From Chrysomallon squamiferum (lineage: Eukaryota > Mollusca > Gastropoda > Neomphalida > Peltospiridae), in assembly GCA_012295275.1 (NCBI GenBank), contig CM022671.1:425001-489000 (forward strand): 64,000 nt of DNA, given 5' to 3'. The notes under the pieces are model-generated. The model searched no databases, had not been told where the DNA came from, and saw only the letters and a program-made list of their open reading frames with translations. A program made the translations under genes and the position numbers. Shown piece by piece: positions 47,717-60,940 of the stretch (the stretch's first letter is position 1; each line of letters begins with the position of its first letter).

Positions 47717-49585
47717 CACGTACACAGATAAAAGAGAGAATGGATCCAAAGATTCACTTATGTAAACAAAGTAAACAAAGTTTCAGACAGTCGAATAGCA
47801 TGAACAAAAAGGCAGATGACTGTACAAAAACAGAATAAATAGAAGATAGATATCCTGAGAGCGAGTGATACAGAGTTAAAAAGATAGGGGTACCGAATGT
47901 GAAGGGTAATACACAGAAGACACGGAAAAATTGGAAAAAAAACTACTTACTTTAAGCCTAATGGATCACCATGGATTTCGGCATACCATCCATATTTCTC
48001 TCTCGCTTCTTCAAAATCCAGTTTCTCATCACATCCTTCGTTTATGTTCAATGGGGTAGTTACCGCTTCTTCTCGGAGACTCACATTATCATCTCGGCAT
48101 GTTTCTACTGGTGTTGTAAATCGTGTTGAACTTCCGGGAGGCGCTGGTCTAAGACTGTTCTCTGGAGTGGGAGTTTTGGCACTTCTATACGGACCGGCAG
48201 ATTTCGCATTACGTTCTGATCTTGAACTGGTTTCAGGTTCGGGTGTTTTCAGATTCCTGGAAGGACCAGCAGACTTTGCATTACGTTCTGATCTAATACT
48301 CGCATCTGGAATGGGTGTTTTCGAAATCCTGGAAGAACCTGCAGATTTTGCGTTTCTTTCTGCAAGCCCTGACTTTACACGCTCTGTTGGTGCATTTATG
48401 ACAGATTCTGTAGATGGTTCTCTATATTCTTGTGTTGTCACTTTTTTAGATTCTTCTAAATGTTGATATGGTTTGGGGGAGCAATGAGTATTCTTGTGAA
48501 ATTCTTGCGTTTCAGAGGCAGGTTTTGGTGTGGCCGGTGGTTTTGGAAGGGGCCAGTTGGCATCGGAAATTTCTGAAGAAGGCCTTGCCATTCGAGCCGA
48601 TTGAATAACAGGCCTGGATGCATTAGATGCTTCAGAATGAGGCCTGGAAGGTCGCGCTGTCTGCGGTGCAGGTCTAGGCACGTGGGACGCGCGTGAAGCA
48701 GGTCGAGAAGCCTGTGGATTTGACCTGGAAATGTTTGCTGCATCTCCACTAATCCTGAGTACCTGTGAGGCCTGTGATGCGGGCCTGCACGTGCTAGGTG
48801 TATGTGATGCAGGCCTGCACGTGCTAGGTGTATGTGATGCGGGCCTGCACGTGCTAGGTGTATGTGATGCGGGCCTGCATGTGCTAGGTGTATGTGATGC
48901 AGGCCTGCACGTGCTAGGTGTATGTGATGCGGGCCTGCACGTGCTAGGAGTCTGCGACATGGGCTTAAAGGCACTGGTCGCCTGAGGTATGGGCCATGTT
49001 ATCACAGGGGACGATCCTGAAGAATGTTCCACCAGGGGATTTTCAGCTGGGGGTGCTGCCGTGTAAGGCGTTTCGGACAACTGAGTGCCCCAGCACTGCA
49101 GAGGCGTCGGTAAGTTCAGTTTCGGGATCAGCTTAAATTTCGGAACAGACTTGCCCTTTGAACTCTTCAACATACTTTTCATCAAATAGAGTTGCTCTCT
49201 GGATGGATTGGTTGACGGTGTGACGCCCCTGACTCGTAGGGTGGGGGAGGCTGGCTGTATCAGCTTTGTGTGATACATTGTGTCCTTGAACTTGTACAGA
49301 CATTCCTCCTCTTAAAACGAAACAACCGTAATCACTTTATTATTTCGTAATAATAATAATAACAGTAGTAGTAGTTGTAGTAATAGTAGTAGTAGTAGTT
49401 GTGGTAGTGGTGGTAGTAGAAATAATAATAATAATTTGATTATGATGATAATACTGATAAGTAAATCAGCAATACTAATAGTAGTAGGAGTAGTAACAGG
49501 AGTAGTACTAGTACTAGTAGTAGTAGTAGAGTTAGGAGCGAAATACCTGTTGCAGCAAATGTTGTACTAAAAAAAGTGTATCGTT

Positions 49586-49671
<86 letters not shown>

Positions 49672-49796
49672 TGTGTGTGTTTATGACAAGAAATTAATTT
49701 TATTTCAAATGACTTACGGTATGGAGTGTAAATGCTGCGGTTTGTGGTATAAATATCTTTGACCGCTGGATACCATCCGTATGTTCTTTCCTTCAT
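47358..49796 (-). CDS. Unrecognised protein with coding minisatellites and YGWY motifs (three exons)
   Basis: Three exons join in frame: 49796-49718, 49310-47951 and 47598-47358. Junctions are GT-AG with phases 1 and 2, giving about 559 residues. An acceptor at 49,805-49,807 just before the ATG means at least one upstream exon, possibly extending the coding region. Exon 1 has TYGWYPAVKDIYTTNRSIYT. The end of exon 2 has a similar EKYGWYAEIHGDPLG. Exon 2 is otherwise low-complexity: six tandem ASHTPSTCRP decapeptides, then three copies of a 23-residue RSERNAKSAGP block. Exon 3 is better folded-looking (FFYNTIPRNPGAFSVDKEWM). Short Tyr/Trp/Pro motifs at intervals recall axonemal microtubule-associated proteins, but I cannot name a family, and that comparison is weak. 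No membrane segment. Confidence 0.75.
47629..47715. repeat. (GA)n microsatellite in intron 2 of the minus-strand gene
   Basis: About 85 bases of pure GA, ending about 30 bases from the acceptor of exon 3. A similar tract lies at 49,592-49,668 in intron 1, about 50 bases inside the donor. Confidence 0.95.
48765..48965. repeat. 30-bp in-frame coding minisatellite
   Basis: The unit (plus strand GTGATGCGGGCCTGCACGTG plus CTAGGTGTAT) occurs about six times with very few changes, encoding a decapeptide in the minus-strand gene. The near identity suggests recent expansion or homogenisation. Confidence 0.95.
49592..49668. repeat. (GA)n microsatellite in intron 1 of the minus-strand gene
   Basis: About 77 bases of GA followed by (GT)n, which on the minus strand is (AC)n then (TC)n. 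The rest of intron 1 has AAT- and GTA-type repeats (49,345-49,530). Confidence 0.95.
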
Positions 49797-51499
49797 GATG
49801 GAATCTGAACAGAAATTTCTTTCTTATTATGTATTCAAACATTTAATATTGTACTGTTTCCCAAATCATGTCCAATCATTTATATATCTAAACTCACATA
49901 CACACACACACGTATATATATTGATAATTTAACATTTGTTATGTAAAGGCTATATGATTTGCACAGTTTATGCATATTAGATGTAGTATTATATATCCAG
50001 TCAGTATATATATATACATGTAACAATATTAAATTATACCTAAAATATACCAATTTAGACATCCCAAGCTTACATGCATGTTCCGCATAACAAAAATTAT
50101 TATTAACATTTAAGATATGTGTACGTATTTGTATATGTGTATAGATTTTTGTATGTAAGAATGTGTGGATGGATGGATTAAGAATGTGTTTGTATGTATA
50201 CAAATAGATATGTGTTTGGTTGTTGTTTAATTCTTGCACTTATCATTTTCAACTTTTTCAGTCAGGGTTACTAAGTTGAGTAAATTGTCTCTTAATGTTT
50301 ACGATGTGTCACACGTCTTTGGTGCTTTCGTCTAAGTAAATAAATAATATATTCGTTAATTCAGTGTATACGGGATACGCAGTTCACTGTGTTCAATAAT
50401 GTATGTATCGCATGACCGATAGAAGAAATGTGACTTATTACATCTTCTTTATAAAACAGAACTTGTAAAACGAAAAATAAAAAAAATAAAATTTAAAAAT
50501 TAAAATAATCTCAGTGGATTATTTGCTTGCTTTAGCCAGTTCGTTTTGCTATTTTCTTTCAAAAGCTTAATACTTTTCTCAGTCTGTTTGAAACTGAATA
50601 TAAAAATCTGTTTCGCTGTTAATCTGTGGATTTGGTATTTTAATATATACATGACAGAGAAATGTTATTTGCTGTTCCTACTGATTGACAGTTTATATTG
50701 TTTGTGCTTCTGGCCAAACAATGTTTTGTAAAAACAAATAACAAGAGTGAATTAATGTCACAGTACAATGACGTAGTACACAGTTACAAATCGTCAAGTT
50801 GTAAGGCCAGTAAAAGGTATTAAAGGATTTCAGGAAAGAGGAGACTTAATTGTTTTCCAAATACGACTTCGAAGATCAACTGAGTTTCAGTAGGTAGCAA
50901 AATTGGCCGACATGGAAAACAAATTATCTTTCTATTTCTCTTTTTCTCTCTCTAACACATATACACACACATACACAGACACAGATATATATCCCGCATA
51001 TATACATATATACGTGCTTGCATAACACACACGCGCGCGCGCACACACACACATCGTCAGACAGGACACAGACTGACAAATAAACGTACAAAATGAATCG
51101 AGGAAGGCATTATTACGACACTGAAGACAATAGAACAGGAAGCATTGTTTTATATCTTGTCAAGAAACATTTAACGTTTGTAACAAGCATTATTCATTGA
51201 CAGTGATTGACCTGTTCAGACGTCCAACACAAACACTTGAGAACACACACGCAGTGATTATCAAAACGACCCTGCACTGTTTTGTTCAAACACTTGACTC
51301 TCTATGCCTCGCAGTTTTATCAGCCGCATACAGTAAAAATGTCTAATAATGCAGCAGTAAAATGTTCAACGTGAACCCTTATACTTGCAGTTGTTTGATA
51401 GGATTGATGTATTTTAATACAGAACAGGTTTCATCTATATGTACCGACAGAGAGAAAGACAGAGAGAAATGAAACCTGTTCTATGTACTAAAATACTTC

Positions 51500-51636
<137 letters not shown>

Positions 51637-51875
51637 AGAGAGAGAGAGAGATGACATATAAATTTCTTAGGCCGTCAAATGCGATTTACATTCAATTCAC
51701 GATTTAATAGTTTTGTAATAAAATGGAAAATTATCATCTGAGAACATAAAAATGTGAATATAAATTGAAAATTTACTAAACATACACACTTGTTTCGCAA
51801 GAAGGAATGAATTATAAACATTCACGAAAGAAAATATATATTTTGGAATTATGTTTTCGGTGTGTGTGTGTGTGT

Positions 51876-51879
<4 letters not shown>

Positions 51880-51962
<83 letters not shown>
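51880..51962. repeat. (CT)n microsatellite
   Basis: About 80 bases of CT with one TTCT interruption, preceded by a short (GT)n. Confidence 0.97.
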
Positions 51963-51967
<5 letters not shown>

Positions 51968-52596
51968 ATTATTTTGACGGTTCTTTTGTATATTCGAATG
52001 TTTTAGTTATTATAGTATTTTAAATAACACAATAAATACTAAGCTATACACTTTAATATAACGAGAATTTTGGAATCATGTTCTCAAAAATGCTTAAATA
52101 TAAAGACTGAAAAGGAGATAAAAACAAAAATAAGAAAGTACCTAGCAGATTATTTATTTTCACCAGAAGGCCATGAGCATTATTATCAGTTACCAATGTA
52201 ACAAATTAAGCATGAAACTGATATTATTATAGCCACATTATATAAAGTTCCTTTTCAAAAGTTTCCCAGTTCATATTCACTTAATTACGAATCCTGAACG
52301 CGATAAGGATCGGCGCTTTTTGAGAGTAAATTGATGACTAAATAAAATGAAATTCTGAACAAAGCGTAGCACCCTTGGAAACCGGTAAACACAGGATGCC
52401 GCGTACATTTCATAGCGATAACTCTAAATGGGAACTCGTTGTTGGGAAAATGGGACTGACGTTTCATTTCCAACTGTTGGCGTTGTTTGTTTACCTAGAA
52501 TGAGTGTATTTGTTTTTCTTGTTTGGGCTAACGTAGGTAGCAAATTGTAATGGAACTTTCAGAATAAAAAACTTATGCTATTAATATTTTTAGCTT

Positions 52597-52633
<37 letters not shown>

Positions 52634-53174
52634 GTAATGTAGCAAGGTCATACCTACGGCGCACACTTCTTGTGCTATTTCTAGTTCCACCCAGTGCTCC
52701 AGTGGCTATTTATAAGTAATTCTTTGTTTATTTGAAATTAATTGTAAAAGCACTTTAGTTACTAATCAGCAACGGTGACCCCCATTTTATTTTTGAAAAG
52801 ATAATACGATAAGGATTATACCCTGAAAAATCTATATTTCAGCCTAACATTCTCGATTCAGCAGTTTAAACTGTGAAGTCACATTATTTTATTATAAACA
52901 TTTTAATATAAATATTTAAGGATAATTTGAACTGAGATACTGTTTTAGAAACTTTAAATTATATTTGTATTATTATTATTTTTAAATTATATAAAGTAAT
53001 ATATTTTTATCATATTAATAGATGTTGAAAATGTCTAGAAATATAACGTACATTCAAGTACATTAATAAAACATACTGCTACATAGAAATATATAATGAT
53101 ATATTGAATACAGTGTTAAATTTCGGTTTCATTTCTGTGATAGTGTCTGTTTTTGTTTTCTTTTATTTTGGTTC

Positions 53175-53216
<42 letters not shown>

Positions 53217-54764
53217 TAGGCAGAATTTATTGAGAATAATCCATTTTTATTAATGTATCTTTTTTCACCTTCTTCTTCTTCTTTTTTTTTTTTTTAATGA
53301 ATTTTATTTGACTTTATATAGTCTTCAACATTTGACAGTTTTGCGTATCAGTTTTGCAAACCAATAGTCTCATTTACCCTTTTATTTTGGATAGATTCGT
53401 TCATATTTATTTATACTGATTTTCACATTCATAAATCGAAGACAACAATAACACAAACACAAGCAAGAGATATTAGCAGTCTAATAGAAACAACTTCACA
53501 AGGATAATAATTAAGAAGACTTTTGTTTAACTTATGACGGACTAGTAAATACTCGGCTTGTGAATCATGTAGCGTTTCGCTTCATCTAAACATTTCTTTA
53601 CGGCTCTCGGTTTAATTACAACTACTGTCACGATACGTTCGTTATTAGATGCTCCAGACAAATAACGAGAACGTAATGGCGTCGCTAAGCAAAGCCTGGC
53701 GCGGGAAGGTGCACGAGACATTGAATAATCTCAATCAGCCACGTAATTCTTATTCTTTTGTGTCTACAATAATGGCTTCTTAATTTTCTTACGAAAAAAA
53801 TATGATGCTTTCATTGATATTTAATGCAAACTTTAAATAAAAGGGTTATTCTCAATAAACCAGTTATGTGTAAAAAATAAAAACCTGTAAAATTTCATAG
53901 ATCGGCGACATGATAAAAATGTCTTCCTGAAATTTGAGAAGTTTAGAATACTGAATAGGATTATTTTCTCTCAGTAAACAATAAGAATTGCCTTCGTTCA
54001 ATAAATATGTCTGAACACTGTGTGTTAATCTTTATTTCAGAAACCATTGCTCTTTGGAAATAAAACCGGGGAAATGACTTTATTGTGATTTTTATATACA
54101 GTCTTCAACACAGTTCTCACTACATAAGCCTCCAGTGATTTTTGTTTGTTTGTATTTTCCCCCACCACAACGCAAGGAGCGTCATGACATGAAATATTAT
54201 CCGATACCTAAGAGGGGGGAATCAGTAGTTTTATGTCATCAGACATTGTGGAACGATGTTACTGTACACGAGTTACCCAGCTTTAATCTTACTGTTTAAA
54301 TATTATGTGACGTATACACTTTAACACAAGTTTAAACTCTCCAAGTCTCAAAATACCCCAAAACGTGAGTCTTAGTATCATAGTTATGTTTGTTACTATG
54401 CAGATAAATCAGCATTATCAGCCACAGCATTCCTGTTCAGTTTGACTGGGGAGATTAACAACAAGAACTTTTGGTATCTGTTTCGTCAATGTTAGCAATA
54501 CCACGCCACATTTCCCTGTTGGCATACACGAAAATAACTATATGCAAAATGTATAAGGTTTACTGTAATGTGAAGTTTAATATGTTAAGCCAGTTTGGTT
54601 TTGTTACTGTTTCTACAATAAAGCTACACGCGTCCATACATACCTTTATACACGTACGTAGAGATATGAACGTACTTATGCACATATATTTACACATGTA
54701 TATAAGTACATACATGTACATACCTCCTCATACATCTAGTTTGTTACCTGCATGTATATGTATT

Positions 54765-54945
54765 TATGTATGTGCGTATGTAGGTTGGTACGTACGTACG
54801 TACGCATGCGTATGTGTGTATGTATGTGTGTATGTATGTATGTGTGTATGTATGTATGTGTGTGTGTATGTATGTATGTATGTGTGTATGTGTGTATGTA
54901 TGTGTGTATATGTATGTATGTGTGTATGTATGTATGTATGTACCT
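54765..54945. repeat. (GTAT)n/(GT)n compound microsatellite
   Basis: GTATGT repeats with GTGT interruptions; the cysteine/tyrosine-valine frames through it are artefacts. Confidence 0.95.
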
Positions 54946-55983
54946 AGCTGGCTAATTTCTATCTATCTATGTGTCTGTTCATGTGTACACGTATTATGTT
55001 TGGTAGTTTCAGAGAAAGTTCTGTTGGTGAAAAACAAACAGAGAAATTCAAAAGAACTTGCGTGAATGACCTGTGAGTAATTATTATAAATATTTTATTA
55101 AGTAGCGGTGGCTATTGTCTGTTCCCGTTATAAACAGTAATTAAGTAGTAAGTCTGAGTGGGTGTTTGCGCTGGGTATATGGTATTTGTGTTTGTGTTCG
55201 AGACAGGGATTAGGATCAGACTTACGTAATAGTCTACATTACTAACAGGAAACTTGCACTGTATTGTTGGAATATGTGGGAGAAATATTGCGAAATAAAT
55301 AAACAATGTATTTATTGACACTGATAGTTAATGGATATTTGTGTAACCATGCTTCAAGTTATTATCTAACGTCGCTTTTAGGTGTTAAAAAGTACGACGA
55401 CTGCAATTACATAAAAGAATATATACACCATTATACACTGCTGTTAACACTGAGTATATCAAACAAAGAGAGAAATGATGTATTTATCAATGTACACAAG
55501 ACATTTTTTGATTTATGGCTATATGACATCATTACGGTAAATGAATGAAGAGAAAAGAATGTATTTTCTGCCAGTTCATGAGTTAATGTTATCTTTTGGC
55601 AGTATGGACAGGACAGCGTATACCTTCAACAACTGTAGTCAGAAACTACGCATTCAACGGTAAATAGCTTTATGAGTGACTCGACTGGGACTGATCCTGA
55701 TACATATCGTGCAAGGGGCGTGCGTTCTAACCACTAATATATCACCTGATGCTGGAGATAAACAAAACAGGGGGCTGGTTGCTAAATCTTTATTTGAGAT
55801 ATAATCTAAGGCTGAGTTATAAAACTACAAACAATGGGTTTTTGTAACTACATCGATTTGTGATATACAAGTTAAGTTCATGAACTCTTTTTATAAAGAT
55901 AATATAATTATTTGTTTCTATTCTCGTTTTTCTAAGTTCATTCATCCTCACTTCTCTTTCTCCATTCTTTCTTTTCTCCTTTT

Positions 55984-55986
<3 letters not shown>

Positions 55987-56074
<88 letters not shown>
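55987..56074. repeat. (CT)n microsatellite
   Basis: About 88 bases of pure CT, flanked by T/C-rich sequence. Confidence 0.97.
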
Positions 56075-56077
<3 letters not shown>

Positions 56078-56530
56078 AAGTAAAAACATTTATCTATCAA
56101 CTTCATGTCCCCATACTAGGATTTAAGTATAAATAAACTATATAAAAATCACTGCTAAACAATTACTTCTAATTAATTTTTTTACATGTGAAATTACTAA
56201 CTATAATCCCATGTTATGAGAAGATCTATGGAATCAATCACCTCTCCAGTCAGTAATCTCTGCTGTTATGTCAGAATTACCGAGCTCAGTAATCTCTACT
56301 TAAACCCGCAACCATTTGATATTATTACAGATTCCACATACACTCTGTAACACAGACACAGTTTACCGTTATTTACCTTTCAGGTGTTCTCTTTTTAGAC
56401 AAAATAATGAAATCAAAATATAAATAAGTGTGTGTATATAATTGTATCATTTGCTTCTTTTTTCTTTTTTTCACTGTCTTGTTTCCAAAACTGGATTTAC
56501 ATTTATCTATACTATTACTATCTATATATA

Positions 56531-56567
<37 letters not shown>

Positions 56568-56676
56568 GTACACATGGACAATACAAAAATATATGGATTT
56601 AAATCGAATATTTTATAAGGCATGATTAAACATGTTTAAAATTGCAATCAAAACTTAAAAAGTACGTCACACTTAC

Positions 56677-56860
56677 CCAGCTATGTCGTGAAATACACAC
56701 ACAAAATGATCTGAGTAAAACTCAGTTTCAACAGTTTTTTCTATATCCACTGTTTATCGCTACCTCTTTCTCTGTCGTTTCTAAGGACGCCTCTGAAATG
56801 CGGCATTGTCAGCCATACAAAACAGGTGGCGTATCCCACAATGCTTCGCGTTATTAATGG
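56677..56860 (-). promoter_or_regulatory. Candidate promoter and non-coding first exon on the minus strand
   Basis: An island of complex, GC-richer sequence ends on the minus strand in CTGG|GTAAGTG, a strong donor (GT at 56,676-56,675). It contains the motif GCATTGTGGGA (minus strand, about 56,838-56,848), common in animal promoters. The minus-strand gene at 47-49.8 kb needs an upstream exon, and this is the best candidate I see, about 6.9 kb away. No start codon with a long frame is present, so it would be 5' UTR. Inference only. Confidence 0.3.
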
Positions 56861-57178
56861 ATCAAGGAACAGACGTTAGCTTTTGTAGATCTTATTCGCT
56901 GAAGTATTCTGTTGATCCATTTAGGCTGTTAGCCACGTGACCCTGATACATTCCTTTATCTTCCGTGTATTCTTATTTATGATTAAGTATGTTGGACATA
57001 AATAATCTAGACAACTTTCATTCAAGAAATGTAAGGCAGCAATGACTGTGGGTCGACATTTTTGTTCGTTCTTACATGTACAGGATAAAAGATTTTTAAC
57101 ACTGGTGTTCATGTTTGAAAAAACGAAAAAAAAAAGTTGTAGTGTTATAGTCATATATAATGGGGATTTTTCGATTGA

Positions 57179-57211
<33 letters not shown>

Positions 57212-59841
57212 TTTAAATTTTGTTTTAAAGGCGAGACTGTAGTTGAAAATGTTCATTATTTTTATTCACGCTAGTGTGATTTTAGATATTTATTCACTTA
57301 GTAAAAGAAAGAAATTTCCAGTAAATTGAAAAATACAAAGTAATGGTCCTTGTTAGGGAAATCTGTTGAAAAAAAGGTTTAATTTGATATTAATGATGAT
57401 AGGTATCGAATGTGTAAGAGCAATCTATTAAATATTATTGTTCATTAAAACGATGTCAGAAAGTTCGCTGCTGGCGTATGAACATATCTCACAGATTAGC
57501 AAAAGTGCATCATTTTAAAGCACTTTCTCATATCCGTTGAAACATTATCGACATAGCAGTGACGCAATATTAATTTAATAATCACAATTTCCATAAAATC
57601 AAACTGATTTTAATGTCGTTTAATATATGCGGTTTAATAGAACATTAAGAATTCTGTCACTGGGTAAGAAGAAGCTGCAGGCACTGTAATGCAGCTACTG
57701 AACTTCTGAATCGATCCTTGATGACTGAATCCAAGACAAGTTGTCTTATGATCTAACGACTCGAACAAACTGGGAAAATAAAAAAATAAAAAACCTGCGT
57801 TATTCGAAATCCGACACCACCATTAAGTACGTCCCGCTTCACTGAGTGTGCGATAGTTTGACTTTTTGTTAAAGTGATTTATCTTCGTGGTATCTGCTTC
57901 GGTGAATCAGTCGTGGAAGGCCAAACATTGGATTAGCTGCCATAGATAAAATTACCATTGATTTGAGTTGTTGAAAATCTATACCTTTCAGAACTGATTA
58001 TCTGGGTACCGCCACTTTGTACAGTATATAGTTTTACATTTGTATGCAAGACATGACGTCAGACGTATACGAGAAAGAAAGGAAAATGGCGCGTCCTCTG
58101 CTTTAGTACGGAAAAGTCAATTCAGAAAATTATAAAAAATATAACACTTTATTATAAATATTTTGTTCCCCACAACCAACGTAATCCAAACTATTAATTT
58201 CAGGTTATTTTTTAATCTGGAGCGAGGTTCAAATAGTGTTCAAAATCAAGTTCTAATTTAGGAAACAGTATAAATGGCTCAGTTTAAACTTACTAATTAT
58301 CTTGCTTTTTAAATTACTGTTAAGTAGTTGTTTTATTGTAAAAATAACAAAACCAACAAAATTTCTGAAATTTTATTTTATTTCTTTTTTTTCTTCTTTT
58401 TTTTTTTTAAATTTTAAATTTTTTTATATTATTTTTTCTTTTTTTTTTTTTCAGTTTTTTGTTTTCTTTCTGGCTGTCGAAACCAGAAAAAGGAGCTTGC
58501 GCAAATTTTCACAATATGAAAAAAGGTGAAAAGTTACACAGACAAAGCTTGGAGACCAAACAGTCATATGATTCTGATAAAAACGAGAAATGGCGAAACA
58601 TTTAAAATAATGAAAATCAAACAAAGAAAGAAAACTTTTTATAATAATTTAATAATATATATCTAAATAATTATTTACTCAGTGACGCAGAACAAGTAAT
58701 CCTTCTTCCATGCAATACATTTTAATTAAAAATGATAAATCATTTGAACAGAAAAGAAAAAATAATTGGGGTGGGGACATTAAAAAGTGTTGGGATGTTC
58801 AAATGAGATTCTCTGATGGGTCAATTTGTAATCAATATATACAAACAGTAATATCTAACGTCCATGAACAAATACTTACAACTACATTGAAAAAATGTGT
58901 CTCATACATATACAGTTATAAATTAAATTACCATAAACATGTCTACAGCTTGTAGGAGTCCCAGCTCGTTCTTATATAAATACTTCTGCTTTTCTCAAGC
59001 ATGAACATGGCGGGCAGAGCCCCAATAAATAATCAATAATCGTTACATTAATTGGATACTGTTTGAAACATCAATGAGCCTGAAAGACAACACATTTGCA
59101 GCTGAGATAGCAAAATTAGCGGTATACATCGACTTAAAGATAACAAACGACAACACTGTGATTGACTGGTCACAGTGTTTAGAGATAACTAACAATGTTA
59201 CTACGTATACGTAATAATAATTTGTCATTCAGTCTAGTTTTTTTTATTGACCCTCACAACAAAATAATAAAATGCTGAATGGAAATTTTAGGATAAGTAT
59301 TTTAATAAACCATTTGGAACAATAAATGTTATAATAAAAATGTATTAAAATGTTCATTAGCAAGGCGACTTGTTAAAGTGCATGAAAAATAACGTACACA
59401 TTTACGTTAACACCAAACAAAATAGTGAAATCCAATTTTTAAAAACGTTTCCTTATAATGATCCTTGAAAAAATCCAATTCTATAATTTCCTAGTCTGAA
59501 TTATCTGCTGAAAATCTCCATGCTGATGCAATTAATAATAAACATTTTGAATTCTATAAACACTGCAAACAAATGTGAACAATAATTTTATAGTCAAGTG
59601 ACAAAAATTATAAAAAAAATTAAATTTTCATTACAACTATAAATTAATTTTCAAATGAAAAAATTTCACAAATAAATTATTTATTTTAATTAAAGATGTA
59701 GTATTTCTTATATAAAATTAAAAATTATGATTTTTAAAATCTATAACTGTGTGACATAAACTTTTTAATTATTTGAACCTGTCAGACAACTAACAATCTA
59801 ATTCTTTAAAAAAAAAAAAAAAAAAAAATAATAATAAATAA

Positions 59842-59887
<46 letters not shown>

Positions 59888-60890
59888 TAATAACAACACC
59901 AACACATAACGGTATTAATATAAACCAGAATAACCAAGCCAACATTAATATTGAAAAGGCAACAAAGAAATCTTTTCATGCAGTGTAATTCAGATTGTAT
60001 TTCTTATTTTTTTATTTATTTTTTTTAAATTATTTATTCATTTTTATTTTTATTTTTATTTATTTTTATTTATTTTTATTTACTTATTTATTTATTTATT
60101 TATTTATTTATTTTTTTTTTTTTTTTGACAATCTTTTATTAATATAACAAAAAAAAATTCAAAAATTCCAAATTAGTTTTGTTTGAGCTAATTGCTGTTT
60201 CCTAGTGCCACAGCAATTATGAAAAATCCAAAAATAAAATACTTTGGGCAATTTTAATTTATGCTATATTTAATATATAAATTAATACATAAATAAATAA
60301 AATAGTGATGATGTGATGATCATAGAATAATAACAAAATAAATAACAAATATTAATAACAGAAATAAAAATAATAATAATAATAAAAATAAGTAATTTTG
60401 TTCAGCAAACAGTTGCAAGTCCAAAGCCTGCTCTATTTATTATAACCAAATATCCAAATAAAAATTTCCAAATTGATTTTCATTAATATTAATGTGACAG
60501 TCTTTATTTAAATAATTTAATTTGATAAAATATGTCAATATGAATGTAGATGCCTGTTATTTTCCCCATCAACTTTGTATTTGACTCCCCCTACTTAATT
60601 AAACACAGTCACACACTTAACTGTAGTTTAATATGTCCCACAGTTATCAAACCCTGACCTAGACTGGGTGGCACACATACACAAGTGTCATGCCATATGT
60701 AAAAATGAATTAGTGGACAAAACAAGACAAAAAATTACTTTTTTTACAACATTATTGTTAGATAAAATATACTGCAGTATTTAAGCCTCTGATTAAAAAA
60801 TGAAATGTATTTTTAACATTTAAGATAATGTAAGTTATAATTAAAGATAATACATATACACATTTTATATATATATACGTATATATACAT

Positions 60891-60940
<50 letters not shown>

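Noticed and set aside
48731-48985. Plus-strand CDAGLHVLGV repeat frame
   Set aside because: Antisense reading of the 30-bp coding minisatellite. The minus-strand frame has spliced neighbours on both sides and is the real one.
56790-56830. RFX X-box-like GTTTCTAAGGAC in the 56.7-kb island
   Set aside because: It has at least two mismatches to the ciliary X-box consensus and cannot be used as evidence for a ciliary gene.
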